Source: Actinomycetota bacterium
Lineage (GTDB): Bacteria; Actinomycetota; Acidimicrobiia; Acidimicrobiales; AC-14
Assembly (NCBI GenBank): GCA_005888325.1
Contig: VAWU01000057.1
Span: forward strand, 1-56,647
Length of the DNA stretch: 56,647 bases
Direction: 5' to 3'
The translations under genes were made by a program, and so were the position numbers. The notes under the pieces were generated by a model. The model was not told the DNA's origin, searched no databases, and worked only from the letters and a program-made list of their open reading frames with translations. Position 1 is the stretch's first letter. The number at the start of each line of letters is the position of its first letter. This document shows, piece by piece, positions 19,942 through 28,950 of this stretch.

Positions 19942-20580
19942 ATGACGGCAGGGATCAATGCGCGCAGAGCGCCTGGCCGCGGTCCGCGGATGAGGCTCCC
20001 GGACTCGGCGCACACCTCGCGGCCGTGGCGCATCCACGACCTCACACGCGACTTCCGGCTCGAGGACGTGTGGGCGCTGCCGGTTGGCGGCGGCCCTGAC
20101 GACTTCCCTCGGCTGGTCGAGATGATCGCGTCGCGCGACCCGGCACGAAGCTCTTCGTGCGCAGTGCGCGCGCTCTTCGCGATCCGGTGGAAGATCGGGC
20201 GGCTGCTCGGTTGGGACGGCCCCGACGCCGGCGTCGGCTCGAGGGTGCCGACGCTCCGCGACCGCCTTCCGGCAGATCTGCGCGATGCCCCATCCGGCCC
20301 GGACTTCGACGCGCTCCCCTTTACCTCGTTGTACCTGCTCGACGACGAATGGGCCGCGGAGATCGCGAACCGGACGATGCACGGCGTCATGCACATCGGC
20401 TGGGTCCCGGACCAGACGGGCGGCTTTCGCGCCCACATGGCCGTCTACGTGAAGCCGAACGGTGTGCTCGGGACCGCGTACATGGCCGCGATCAGGCCGT
20501 TCCGGCACCTGATCGTCTATCCCGCAATGTTCCGGGAGGGCGGGCGGACGTGGGGTGGAGGTGTGGACCTGCGTCGCTAG
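19942..20580 (+). CDS. DUF2867-family protein
   Basis: A protein of about 212 residues resembling DUF2867 proteins: RPWRIHDLTRDFRLEDVWAL, AIRWKIGRLLGWD, DEWAAEIANRTMHGVMHIGW, AVYVKPNGVLGTAYMAAI and RHLIVYPAMF. These are typically found beside TetR/AcrR repressors, as here, and are thought to be SRPBCC-like ligand-binding proteins without known substrate. GTG 19936 is an alternative start two codons earlier. Its end overlaps the end of the convergent SGNH gene by four bases. Confidence 0.75.
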   Translation: MTAGINARRAPGRGPRMRLPDSAHTSRPWRIHDLTRDFRLEDVWALPVGGGPDDFPRLVEMIASRDPARSSSCAVRALFAIRWKIGRLLGWDGPDAGVGSRVPTLRDRLPADLRDAPSGPDFDALPFTSLYLLDDEWAAEIANRTMHGVMHIGWVPDQTGGFRAHMAVYVKPNGVLGTAYMAAIRPFRHLIVYPAMFREGGRTWGGGVDLRR

Positions 20581-21482
20581 TCGTCGTCCCCGTCGAGGTG
20601 CCGATGGAAGGCGACGTGGAAGATCTGGTCTCCGATGCGCCGGTAACCCGCGTCGTTGGGGTGGCTGTCGCCGCTCGCGCAGAGGAATGTCAGTTGGCAG
20701 ACCCGAGCTCCGTTGACGATCTCGGAGGCATCGGCGACGCGCGCACCGTTGCGGCGTGCGGCGTCCCTCTCCGGACTCGCGTAATTGTGCCGCCACAGCC
20801 CGTCCGTCCCTGGGTTGCTGATCGAGAACGGGTTGTAGAAGACGACGAGGATGATCTCGGTGTCGGGAGCGGCGGTGTGGATCGCTCCCAGGATGCGGTC
20901 GAGACCTCGGCCGAGGCTGTCCCGAAGGCCGCTCCGGCTGATGCAGGCTGCGTCGAAGTTGCACGTCTCGCCGATGACGTCGGCCGCGTCGATACCGCCG
21001 ATCGAGACCGTGACGGGGCCGACCCGGTGTCGATGCGAGCGTAGGAACGAGACCGCGGCATCGAGCTGCGAGCCGGAGTAACTCGTGTGGAGCGTCAGGC
21101 CGGCCCCTTCCGGCTCGGGCAAGGTGAAGAAGCAGCCGCCGTTGATCATCGTGTCGGTGCTCTCCCCCGGGCAGGACATGTTCACCGTCTGTTGATCCGG
21201 GCGGTGCCGCTGCATCCGCGCCGCGAACACGTCTGTGTAACCGGTGTTGAACGCGTCCGGCGTGTAGGTCCCAGCGTCGAGCATCGCGAAGAGCCGGTCG
21301 AATTGAAGTCCGAACCCCATCGAATCACCGAGCGACAGGTAGAACGCGTTTGGTCGAGCACGGTCCTCTTCGCCGTCGTCGCCCAGTGCGGGCGACGCCA
21401 ACACAGAGAGGAGCGTGAGCAACGACACGCATGCGGCAAGAGCCACCCGGATCAGACGAGGCCGTGTCTTTGTTGTTCGCAT
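20577..21482 (-). CDS. Secreted SGNH/GDSL-family hydrolase
   Basis: A 301-aa exported esterase or lipase-type protein. A signal peptide spans the first ~33 residues (RVALAACVSLLTLLSVLASP). Block I contains LSLGDSMGFG with the nucleophile Ser, the oxyanion region contains NMSCPGEST, block III is VTVSIGGIDAADV, and the catalytic Asp-His are in ASGDSHPNDAGYRRI. Several Cys residues probably form disulfides. The ATG at 21482 is preferred because the signal peptide begins there. Its start codon lies inside the outer arm of the large inverted repeat (21475-21682). The substrate is unknown. Confidence 0.82.
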   Translation of the reverse strand: MRTTKTRPRLIRVALAACVSLLTLLSVLASPALGDDGEEDRARPNAFYLSLGDSMGFGLQFDRLFAMLDAGTYTPDAFNTGYTDVFAARMQRHRPDQQTVNMSCPGESTDTMINGGCFFTLPEPEGAGLTLHTSYSGSQLDAAVSFLRSHRHRVGPVTVSIGGIDAADVIGETCNFDAACISRSGLRDSLGRGLDRILGAIHTAAPDTEIILVVFYNPFSISNPGTDGLWRHNYASPERDAARRNGARVADASEIVNGARVCQLTFLCASGDSHPNDAGYRRIGDQIFHVAFHRHLDGDDD

Positions 21483-21682
21483 GGTTCCGATGGTGCGACG
21501 GCGTGCCCCCGCGAACCATGGGTTCACGGAGCACACGCGCCATGCTGCACGGCAAGGCGAATCTCACCGTGTGGAAAGGGCCGGGGGCTCCCGGACGGTG
21601 AGGTTCGCCTTGCCACCCGGCAGCGCGCGTGCACCTCCTCGGCCCATGGTTTACCAGGGGTCCGGGCCCGCACCATGCGAAC
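21475..21682. repeat. Long imperfect inverted repeat (~208 bp)
   Basis: Three pairs of matching arms nest symmetrically. GTTCGCATGGT (21475-21485) pairs with ACCATGCGAAC (21672-21682); AACCATGGG (21514-21522) pairs with CCCATGGTT (21643-21651). A 20-base arm, GGCAAGGCGAATCTCACCGT (21551-21570), pairs with 21595-21614 with one mismatch. The 24-base centre is 21571-21594. It sits between the end of the FHA gene and the start of the SGNH gene on the minus strand. It could be a terminator, an inverted duplication or a REP/MITE-like element; no flanking target duplication was noticed. Confidence 0.7.
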
Positions 21683-21711
21683 ATGCGAGGAAGGCAGCGA
21701 CCGCGGGTGCA

Positions 21712-22314
21712 TCACGTGGCCTCGCCGTGGCGCAGGTCGGCGATCGTGACTGCGCCTCGGCGGATCGCGTCGTTGGCCAGGCGGGTGCGGCGGCGGGTCA
21801 AGTCGTCGCCCACCTCGAACTTGTCGTACAGGTTGACGAGGTGTTGTTTGACCGCCGCCTCGCTCACGACTAGCTCCGCCGCGATCTCCCTGATGGAGGC
21901 GGGTTCGGTGAAGAGGTCACGGGCGAGCAGCGGCCGGCACAGCACCACCAACACGTCGCGCTCCCGCGCCGTGAGCGACGGCGGCCCGTCCTCGTTCTCG
22001 GTTCGCGACGCGGCGGCATCAGCCGAGCTCCGGAACAGCAGGCGCGACCGCCCGACGCGGATCTCGTCGCCGTGGCGCAACCGCTGTTGGGCCCAGATGC
22101 GCTCGCCGTTCACGAAGGTGCCGTTCGACGAGCCGAGGTCGGTCACGCACCAGCCCTCGCCGAACTCCTCGAGCGATGCGTGCAGCCGGCTCACCGTCGG
22201 GTCGTCGAGCACGATGTCGTTGCCCGCGCCCTTGCCGACAGTCGTGCGACCGCCTGCCAGCTCGACCCGCCGTACGCCATCGAGCGCCCAGATCTCCACC
22301 GTGGCCTGCTCCAT
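21712..22314 (-). CDS. FHA-domain protein with C-terminal HTH
   Basis: A 200-aa protein. Residues 5-95 form a forkhead-associated domain, which binds phosphothreonine peptides: VSRLHASL and LGSSNGTFVNGERI carry the conserved Ser-Arg-x-His and Asn-Gly, although the usual GR is GK (VGKGAGNDIVL). After a Glu-Asp-Gly-rich linker, residues 112-170 (PSLTARERDVLVVLCRPLL, IREIAAELVVSEAAVKQHL) resemble a LuxR/sigma-4-like DNA-binding helix set. It starts at ATG 22314, 57 bases from the divergent kinase start. The natural inference is that the kinase phosphorylates a partner bound by FHA, or this protein, and that the HTH transmits the signal. Confidence 0.85.
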   Translation of the reverse strand: MEQATVEIWALDGVRRVELAGGRTTVGKGAGNDIVLDDPTVSRLHASLEEFGEGWCVTDLGSSNGTFVNGERIWAQQRLRHGDEIRVGRSRLLFRSSADAAASRTENEDGPPSLTARERDVLVVLCRPLLARDLFTEPASIREIAAELVVSEAAVKQHLVNLYDKFEVGDDLTRRRTRLANDAIRRGAVTIADLRHGEAT

Positions 22315-22371
22315 CACGACCGAGCGTAGAGACTCGCCCGTTCGTACGATCTGTTCATCGAAGGAGATGCC

Positions 22372-25300
22372 ATGCCGGAGCTGCTGAGGGGCCGGTACGA
22401 GCAGCTCGAGGTGGTCGGCTCGGGTGGCCAGGGTCGAGTCGTCAAGGCCCTCGACCACTTGCACAACCGCGCCGTCGCCCTCAAGGTGCGCGCCGTGCGC
22501 TCCGAGGCCGACCGCGGCGCCCTGCTGAGCGAGGCCCGCATCCTGTTCGGCCTGCCGCCGAGCCCCCACCTGCCGATCGTCCGGGAGGATTTCTTCGACG
22601 GAGACGACTACGTCATCGTCATGGACTGGGTTGCGGGCACCAACCTCGACCGCATCCTGCACACCGAGGGCCGTCCCGGCCTTCCACCCACTCTCGTCCT
22701 CGGCTGGCTGGCCGACGCCGCCGCCGCCCTCACCCACCTCCACAACCAGGACCCGCCGGTCTTCCATGGCGACATCAAGCCCGCCAACCTCATCCTCACC
22801 AAAGGCGGGCGGGTGGCCGTGGTCGACTTCGGCGCCTCGTCAACCATCAGCGGCCCGGGCCGGCGTGGCGGCACCCCCGGCTTCGCGGCTCCAGAGCGCT
22901 TCACCCGCGGCGAGAGCACCCGGGCCGCAGACATCTACTCTCTCGCCGCCACCGCCTTCGCCCTGCTCACCGGCGCGGCGCCGACCGGCATCCGCCCGTC
23001 GTGGGAGGGCGTCGACCCCGCGCTCGTCGACCAGCTCGAGTCGGCCATCCGCGAGGGCCTTGCCACCGACCCCGCCCGCCGACCGGCCACCCCCGGCGAG
23101 TTGGTCGAGCGGCTGCGGGCCGGGTGGGCCAGCTCCCTGCCCACCGGCGTGCTCACGTTCTGCTTCACCGACATCGTGGGCTCGACCGGCCTGTGGGAGG
23201 CGCAGCCGGTGGTGATGTCGCAGGCCCTGGTGCTGCACGACAAGACCATCGCCACCGCCGTCGAACGCCGGGGTGGACGTCTCATCGACTCGATGGGCGA
23301 GGGCGACTCGACCGTGTCGGTGTTCGACTCGCCTCTCTCGGCCCTCGGCGCCGCCATCGACCTCACGCGCGATCTCGCGGCGGTGACATGGCCGTCCGGC
23401 GTGACGATCCGCGCCCGGGCCGCGCTGCACACGGGCGAGGCCGAACAGCGCGACGGCGCCTACTTCGGCCTCACCATGAACACGGCCGCCCGGCTCCGAG
23501 GGCTCGCCGACGGCGGCCAGGTCTTCCTGTCGAAGGACACGGCGGCGCTGGTGCGCGACCACCTGCCGCCCGACACCGAGCTCGTCGACCTCGGTCCCAC
23601 CAAGCTCCGGGGTCGCAGCGAGCGCGAGCAGGTGTTCGCCCTGTCGGCTCCCGGCGTCGACGCGCCCCCGCCCGGCACCGAGTGCCCCTACCCCGGCCTC
23701 ATCGCGTTCGGCCCCGAGGACGCGGAGCGCTACTTCGGTCGCGACGGAGTCGTGGCCGACCTCGTCGAGCGGCTCAAAGTCCATCCCTTCGTTGCCGTCA
23801 TCGGCGCGTCGGGTAGCGGCAAGTCGAGCGTGCTGCGTGCCGGCGTCGGTCCCCGTTGGGACGCCGGCGCCGACGTCATCACGCCCGGCACGACACCCAC
23901 CCTCGACGACGTCGACAGTGACACCGATCGCCTCTTCGTCGTCGACCAGTTCGAAGAGCTGTTCACCCAGGTCGACGCGCCCCGCGAACGGGCCGCCTTC
24001 GTCGACGCGCTTCTCCGCCTCCGCCGACCGGTGGCGCTCGCGCTCCGGGCCGACTTCTACGGTCCGTGCGCCGCCTACCGCGACCTGGCCGCCGAGATCG
24101 CCGGCCACCAGGTGCTGCTCGGCCCTATGGTGCCCGACGAGCTGCGCGCGGCGATCGTCGAGCCCGCCGCGGGGGCCGGCCTCCGGGTCGAGCCCGGGCT
24201 GGTCGAGCTGCTGGTGAGCGAAGTGGAGGGCGAGCCGGGAGCGCTGCCGTTGCTGGCCCATGCCCTGCGGGCGACGTGGGAGGAACGCGACGGTCGCACC
24301 CTCACCCTCGACGCCTATCGCTCCACCGGCGGGGTGACGGGCGCGATCGGCGCGACCGCCGACCACGTGCTGGCCGCGTTCGACGACATCGACCGCGAGA
24401 TCGCCCAGCAGTCGCTGTTGCGACTGGTCGAGCCCGGCGACGGCATCGACGACACCCGCCGGCGGGCGACCCTCACCGAGCTGCGGCCGGCCGGCGAGCG
24501 GGGCGAGCGCGTCGACCGTGTCATGGCCGCCCTGGCCGCGGCGCGGCTGGTGGCGATCGACGCGGGCACGGTGCAGGTGGCGCACGAGGCGCTCATCCGC
24601 GAGTGGCCCCAACTGCGGACGTGGCTGGCCGACCAGCGCGACGACCTGAGGGTCCAGCGCCAGGTGACCATCGCCGCAGAGGCCTGGACGGCCGGCGGGC
24701 GCGAGCCCAGCGAGCTCTACCGCGGTCCCCGTCTGGCCCGCGCCCTCGAGTGGCTCGACCGTCGTCCCCAGGCGTCGGAGGCCGAGGAGGAGTTCCTGCA
24801 CGAGAGCGCGGCCGAGGAGCAGCGCGTGCAGAAGGCGCAGGCCCGCGCCAACCGGCGGCTGCGCACGTCGCTGGTCGGTGTGGCCGTCGCCCTCGTGCTG
24901 GCCATGATCGGCGGCGGCATCGCGGTCGTCCGGGGCCGGCAGGCCGGCCAATCGCGGGACCACGCCGACGTGGCCCGCCTCGCGGCCGTGTCGCGCTCGG
25001 TCATCGAGCGCCAGCCCGACGTCGGCCTGTTGCTGGCCGTCGAGGCGCAGCGTCGCGAGAACAGCGGGGAGACCCGCAGCGCGCTGCTGTCCGCGCTCGA
25101 GGCGCACCCGCTGCTCGAGGGATTGATCTACGGCACCGACTCGGGGCTCGGGGCGGCCGCCTTCACGCCTGACGGTCGCACGCTCGCCACGCCGACGTCG
25201 GACGGGACCGGCACGATCTTGTGGGACACGGGCACCCACCGACGCGTTGCGACCCTGCGCCACGGTAAGGCCCTCGTGCTCGACGTCGGCATCAGCCCCG

Positions 25301-27141
25301 ACGGACGGACACTCGTCGCTCCCGCGGTGTCCCTCGACTCGAACGGCGACCCGATCAGCCACCTGCAGGTATGGGACCTCCCGCGGCGGCAGTTGCTCCA
25401 AAACGTCGAGAGCCCGGCCGGCAACCTGACCGCGACCGCCTTCAGCGCCGACGGCCGGACGCTCCTCACTCAAGGCGGGGCCTCGTTCGACGATCCGGCA
25501 AAGTCACATCTCGCGGTCGTGGTATGGGACACGGGCACGTGGCAACCCCGCGGCGAGCCGTGGCGACTGACCGACAACTACCCGGACGACAACCTCGTCT
25601 TCGCCAGCGGTGATGGCACGGTGGTGACCGCGCCCGACGGTGACGGCGCCGCCGTATGGGATGTCGCCACCCGCACCGAGCGCCGGCACATCGCGCTGGC
25701 CACCGACGACGCGCTGAGCGCGCTGGCGCTGAGCTCGGACGGTTCGATGCTTGCGATCGGCCTCGAATCCGGAAAGGCCAGGATCCTCGACACGACCACG
25801 GGCGCAACCCGTCTCGACGTGGTGGCCGACCGCGACGTGGCCCCCACGTCGATCGCGTTCAGCGCCGACGACGCCATGCTGGCGGTGGCGAACCGCGCCG
25901 GCCGCACGCAGCTGTTCGACGTCGCATCCGGGTCCGCCCTCGGCCCACCGCTGGCCGCCAACGCCGCCAACGTGAACGACGTGAGCTTCAGTGCCGACGG
26001 CCGCCGCCTGGCCACCGCCGGGCTCGACCGCACCGGCGCCATCTGGCGCCTCGACGGCAACCGTGCGATCGGCGGGACGCACGCCGATCACGAGAGGGTC
26101 GCCACTCAGGTGGTTGTCTCACCCGACGGCCGCTACGTGCTCAGCGGCGGGGCCGACGGCGCCGTAGCGGTGCGCGACCTCCGCGGACGATCGGCGCGGG
26201 CGGTGCGGTCGGCGCACCGGGGCGGCGAGGTGTACAGCGTCGACCTCGACGCCGCCGGCAAGCGGGTCGTGAGCGGCGACACCGCCGGCGCGGTGGTTGT
26301 CGCGACCTTCCCCGGTCTGCGGACGCTACGCAGCCGTGTTTTCGGCGGCGCGCACGTGTGGGCGACCGCCTTCAACCCCGTGACCGGTGTGGTCGCCATC
26401 GCCGTGGAGAGTCATCCGGGCGAAGAAGTCGGGCTGCTCGACGCGGGGTTCGTCGCCTTCTGGGACCCGGTGCACGACCGCGAGGTGGCGTCGCGCATCG
26501 TCGAGCCCGGTGGGTCTCCGGTCGCCTTGGCGTGGAGCCCCGACGGCCGGACGCTCGCGGTGGCGAACGACAACAACGTGCTGCGTCTCTACCGAGCGGG
26601 GTCGAAATATACGCCGGTCGGCGGCAACCTCTCACCCGAAGACGATTCGGTGACGGCCCTCGACATCGCGCCTGACGGCCGCACCATCGCGGTCGGCACG
26701 CCGTCAGGCACCGTCCGCCAGTTCGACATCGCCACCCACCGCCCGTTCGGCCCGGCCTTGAAGGGGCTCGGCTTCGAGGTAGACGGCGTCGCGTACAGCC
26801 GGGACGGCTCGACCCTGGCGGCGACAACCGGCGGCCTCGGCACCACGCGAGTGTGGGATGCGGCCACCGGCACTCCCATCGGCGACGAGCTCACCCCGGG
26901 CCGCACGCCGTACACCGAGCGCACCTTCGGCATCGACCATCCCTACCCCAGCCGTCCCGCGTTCTCGCCCGACGGTCAGACCCTGTTCACGCCGGTGGTG
27001 GACGGCTCGGTCGTGACGTGGGACCTGCGTCCGTCTTCGTGGGTCGACGCCGCCTGCAAGCTCGTCGGCCGCGACCTCACCAAGGCGGAGTGGCGCCAGC
27101 ACGTGGGCGCCCGGCAGTACCGCAAGACCTGCGGGCGCTGA
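22372..27141 (+). CDS. Ser/Thr kinase-cyclase-nSTAND-TM-WD40 fusion protein
   Basis: A 1589-aa protein with a GAAGGAG ribosome site. Domain order: Ser/Thr kinase, residues 9-250 (GSGGQG loop, Lys38, Glu54, HGDIKPANL with Asp134, DFG at 152-154, APE); class III cyclase, 260-425 (Asp267, GEGDS with Asp312, MNTAARL); nSTAND NTPase, 440-800 (GASGSGKSSVLRAG, LFVVDQFEELF); one transmembrane segment, about 832-854; then WD40-like repeats from about 890 to the end, about 14 blades (SPDGRTLVAPA, SADGRRLATAGLDRTGAIW and so on). The non-RD HGD is seen in some bacterial kinases. The likely topology is inside N-terminus and outside WD40. No defence or stress role is proven. Confidence 0.9.
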   Translation: MPELLRGRYEQLEVVGSGGQGRVVKALDHLHNRAVALKVRAVRSEADRGALLSEARILFGLPPSPHLPIVREDFFDGDDYVIVMDWVAGTNLDRILHTEGRPGLPPTLVLGWLADAAAALTHLHNQDPPVFHGDIKPANLILTKGGRVAVVDFGASSTISGPGRRGGTPGFAAPERFTRGESTRAADIYSLAATAFALLTGAAPTGIRPSWEGVDPALVDQLESAIREGLATDPARRPATPGELVERLRAGWASSLPTGVLTFCFTDIVGSTGLWEAQPVVMSQALVLHDKTIATAVERRGGRLIDSMGEGDSTVSVFDSPLSALGAAIDLTRDLAAVTWPSGVTIRARAALHTGEAEQRDGAYFGLTMNTAARLRGLADGGQVFLSKDTAALVRDHLPPDTELVDLGPTKLRGRSEREQVFALSAPGVDAPPPGTECPYPGLIAFGPEDAERYFGRDGVVADLVERLKVHPFVAVIGASGSGKSSVLRAGVGPRWDAGADVITPGTTPTLDDVDSDTDRLFVVDQFEELFTQVDAPRERAAFVDALLRLRRPVALALRADFYGPCAAYRDLAAEIAGHQVLLGPMVPDELRAAIVEPAAGAGLRVEPGLVELLVSEVEGEPGALPLLAHALRATWEERDGRTLTLDAYRSTGGVTGAIGATADHVLAAFDDIDREIAQQSLLRLVEPGDGIDDTRRRATLTELRPAGERGERVDRVMAALAAARLVAIDAGTVQVAHEALIREWPQLRTWLADQRDDLRVQRQVTIAAEAWTAGGREPSELYRGPRLARALEWLDRRPQASEAEEEFLHESAAEEQRVQKAQARANRRLRTSLVGVAVALVLAMIGGGIAVVRGRQAGQSRDHADVARLAAVSRSVIERQPDVGLLLAVEAQRRENSGETRSALLSALEAHPLLEGLIYGTDSGLGAAAFTPDGRTLATPTSDGTGTILWDTGTHRRVATLRHGKALVLDVGISPDGRTLVAPAVSLDSNGDPISHLQVWDLPRRQLLQNVESPAGNLTATAFSADGRTLLTQGGASFDDPAKSHLAVVVWDTGTWQPRGEPWRLTDNYPDDNLVFASGDGTVVTAPDGDGAAVWDVATRTERRHIALATDDALSALALSSDGSMLAIGLESGKARILDTTTGATRLDVVADRDVAPTSIAFSADDAMLAVANRAGRTQLFDVASGSALGPPLAANAANVNDVSFSADGRRLATAGLDRTGAIWRLDGNRAIGGTHADHERVATQVVVSPDGRYVLSGGADGAVAVRDLRGRSARAVRSAHRGGEVYSVDLDAAGKRVVSGDTAGAVVVATFPGLRTLRSRVFGGAHVWATAFNPVTGVVAIAVESHPGEEVGLLDAGFVAFWDPVHDREVASRIVEPGGSPVALAWSPDGRTLAVANDNNVLRLYRAGSKYTPVGGNLSPEDDSVTALDIAPDGRTIAVGTPSGTVRQFDIATHRPFGPALKGLGFEVDGVAYSRDGSTLAATTGGLGTTRVWDAATGTPIGDELTPGRTPYTERTFGIDHPYPSRPAFSPDGQTLFTPVVDGSVVTWDLRPSSWVDAACKLVGRDLTKAEWRQHVGARQYRKTCGR

Positions 27142-27178
27142 TGCGCTCCGTCCGCATCGCGCGGCGGGCCTCCGACGC

Positions 27179-27769
27179 CTACCGCCGCACCAGGTAGCGG
27201 AGATGCAGGACTCGGTCGCCTTCGGTGATCTCGGGGTCTTCGAACATCGAAGGTGCGCGGGCCAGGTTGTCGAAGAAGCGGATGCCGTCGCCGAGCAGCA
27301 CGGGGACGAGATCGACGCGGACCTCGTCGAGCAAGCCGAGGTTGAGGCACTGCTGGGCGATGTTGGGTCCCGCGACGCCGACGGCCTTGTCACCCGCGGC
27401 TGCCTTGGCCTCGGCGACCGCGCGCGGGACGCCGTCGGTGACGAACGTGAACCGGGCGTCGTCACGGGGCCAACCGTCGGGGACGGTGTGGGACACCACC
27501 CATACCGGCACGCCCAAGGGGTGGCGGCCGGCCCAGCCGCTGGTGTAGTCGAAGATGCGCCGGCCGACGACGAGCGCGCCTGCGCCGTCGATGAGGTCGT
27601 GGAGGTAGTTGGCGCTCTGCGGTGTGGTGTGAGACACCATGTCGTTGCCGGGCCAGCGCACCTCGACCTCGCCGTTGCCGTACCAGTCGAACAGCGGGCC
27701 GACGTTGTCGGACCGGTCGGCGACGAAGCCGTCGAGCGACATCGAGAATCCGGCTACCACCGTCGCCAT
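27179..27769 (-). CDS. RibD C-terminal/dihydrofolate reductase-family protein
   Basis: The third RibD-C/DHFR-like copy, 196 aa: VVAGFSMSLDGFVADRSDNV, DGAGALVVGRRIFDYTSGWA, PLGVPVWVVSHTVPDGWP, AVGVAGPNIAQQCLNLGLLD and VLLGDGIRFFDNL. The PNIAQQ cofactor-site loop and the VVxGRR motif are those of the family. It is presumed to be an NADPH- or F420-linked reductase with unknown substrate. It converges on the kinase gene (37-base gap) and is divergent from the LLM gene, with 181 bases between them. Confidence 0.85.
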   Translation of the reverse strand: MATVVAGFSMSLDGFVADRSDNVGPLFDWYGNGEVEVRWPGNDMVSHTTPQSANYLHDLIDGAGALVVGRRIFDYTSGWAGRHPLGVPVWVVSHTVPDGWPRDDARFTFVTDGVPRAVAEAKAAAGDKAVGVAGPNIAQQCLNLGLLDEVRVDLVPVLLGDGIRFFDNLARAPSMFEDPEITEGDRVLHLRYLVRR

Positions 27770-27950
27770 GGCGAGCTCCTTCCCGGACAGCGGGGCCGTT
27801 CTGGCATGCGGCCGTCCTCCTGCGCGTCGTCACCGGATCAGACGCTCTGCGAGCGCTGAACTCATCGCCCTCGCGCCGAACAGGTCGCGCCCGGCGTCCG
27901 TCACCGGATTCTCGTGGCGTTCGGGATCGTGGGCGTAGAGGATCACACGC

Positions 27951-28910
27951 GTGAGCCGTCAGATCGAGGCCGTGCTGCCCTTCTGGCTCGATCGACCCGA
28001 CGACGAGGCGCTCGACATCGCGCTCGCGGCTCGGGGTGCCGGGCTGGAAGCGTTGTGGATCGGTGAGATGGCGACCTACGACGCTCCCGCGCTCGCGACC
28101 GCCGTCGGGCATCGCGCGCCTGGCCTGCGACTCAAGCTCGGCCCGATGGCGATCGGCGTCAGAAGTCCGGTGTCGATGGCGCTTGCGGCGTCGTCGGTGG
28201 CCTCCCTCACCGGGAGCCACGTCGACGTCGCGCTCGGTGCCTCCAGCCCCGCGATCGTCTCCGGCTGGCACGACCGCGCCTGGGCCCACAGCGCGATGCG
28301 TATGCAGGAGACCATCGGCTCCCTCCGGTCGATCCTAGCGGGCCGGCGCTCCGACCACGACGGCCACCATCTGCGTCACCCGCTCCCCGACGCCTGCATC
28401 TCCGTGGCGGCCTTCGGTCCCGCGATGACGCGAGTTGCTGCTCGACACGCGGACGAGGTCGTCGTCAACCTCGTTCCCCCGGAGCGCGTCCGTGCCGTTC
28501 GCACGACGATCGCGGCGGAGGCCGCAGCCGCCGGCCGAACGACACCGCGGCTGGCGGTCTGGCTGGCGGCCGCGCTCGACCCCGGCCGCGCGGCGCGTGT
28601 GCAGGTCGCGGCGCAGCTGGCGGTCTACCTCGCGCCTCCTGGCTACGGGGAGATGTTCTCCGAGCTCGGCTTCGCCGACCTCGTGCAGCGCGCACGCGGC
28701 GGCGTCCCTCGGTCGGAGTTGGCGCGCAGCATTCCGGACGAGCTGCTCGAGCACGTCTGCGCGCTCGGCTCGCAGGAAGAGCTGGCCGAGAGGATCTCGG
28801 CGTACTTCGACGCCGGTGCCGACGTCGTGGGCGTGGTGCCCGCCACCGCCGAGGATCCCGCCGGCCGCGCCGTGCTGCGCGCGATCGCGGCGCGATTCAG
28901 CCGCGGCTGA
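27951..28910 (+). CDS. LLM-class F420-dependent oxidoreductase
   Basis: A 319-aa luciferase-like monooxygenase-fold protein, GTG start. The N-terminal DDEALDIALAARGAGLEALWI, then GEMATYDAPALATAVGH, ALGASSPAIVSGWHDR and MRMQETIGSLRSILAG are the usual barrel motifs. FGPAMTRVAARHADEVVVNL and CALGSQEELAERISAYFDAG are near the end. F420 binding is expected for actinobacterial members, but FMN cannot be excluded. The substrate is unknown. It is followed 40 bases later by a kinase-like gene on the same strand. Confidence 0.85.
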   Translation: MSRQIEAVLPFWLDRPDDEALDIALAARGAGLEALWIGEMATYDAPALATAVGHRAPGLRLKLGPMAIGVRSPVSMALAASSVASLTGSHVDVALGASSPAIVSGWHDRAWAHSAMRMQETIGSLRSILAGRRSDHDGHHLRHPLPDACISVAAFGPAMTRVAARHADEVVVNLVPPERVRAVRTTIAAEAAAAGRTTPRLAVWLAAALDPGRAARVQVAAQLAVYLAPPGYGEMFSELGFADLVQRARGGVPRSELARSIPDELLEHVCALGSQEELAERISAYFDAGADVVGVVPATAEDPAGRAVLRAIAARFSRG

Positions 28911-28950
28911 ACGCGGGAGCGGCCGTGGTCGCCCGGTCGTAGCATTCGGG

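Noticed and set aside
21475-21682. Reading the large inverted repeat as an insertion sequence
   Set aside because: It holds no transposase frame and no clear target duplication, so I call it only a repeat.
22840-25473. 877-codon minus-strand open frame opposite the kinase fusion
   Set aside because: Its length comes from GC-rich third positions of the real gene; no ribosome site and no family motif were seen.
28435-28950. N-terminal extension of the kinase-like (APH) gene
   Set aside because: It overlaps the C-terminal third of the LLM gene in another frame and has no kinase features.
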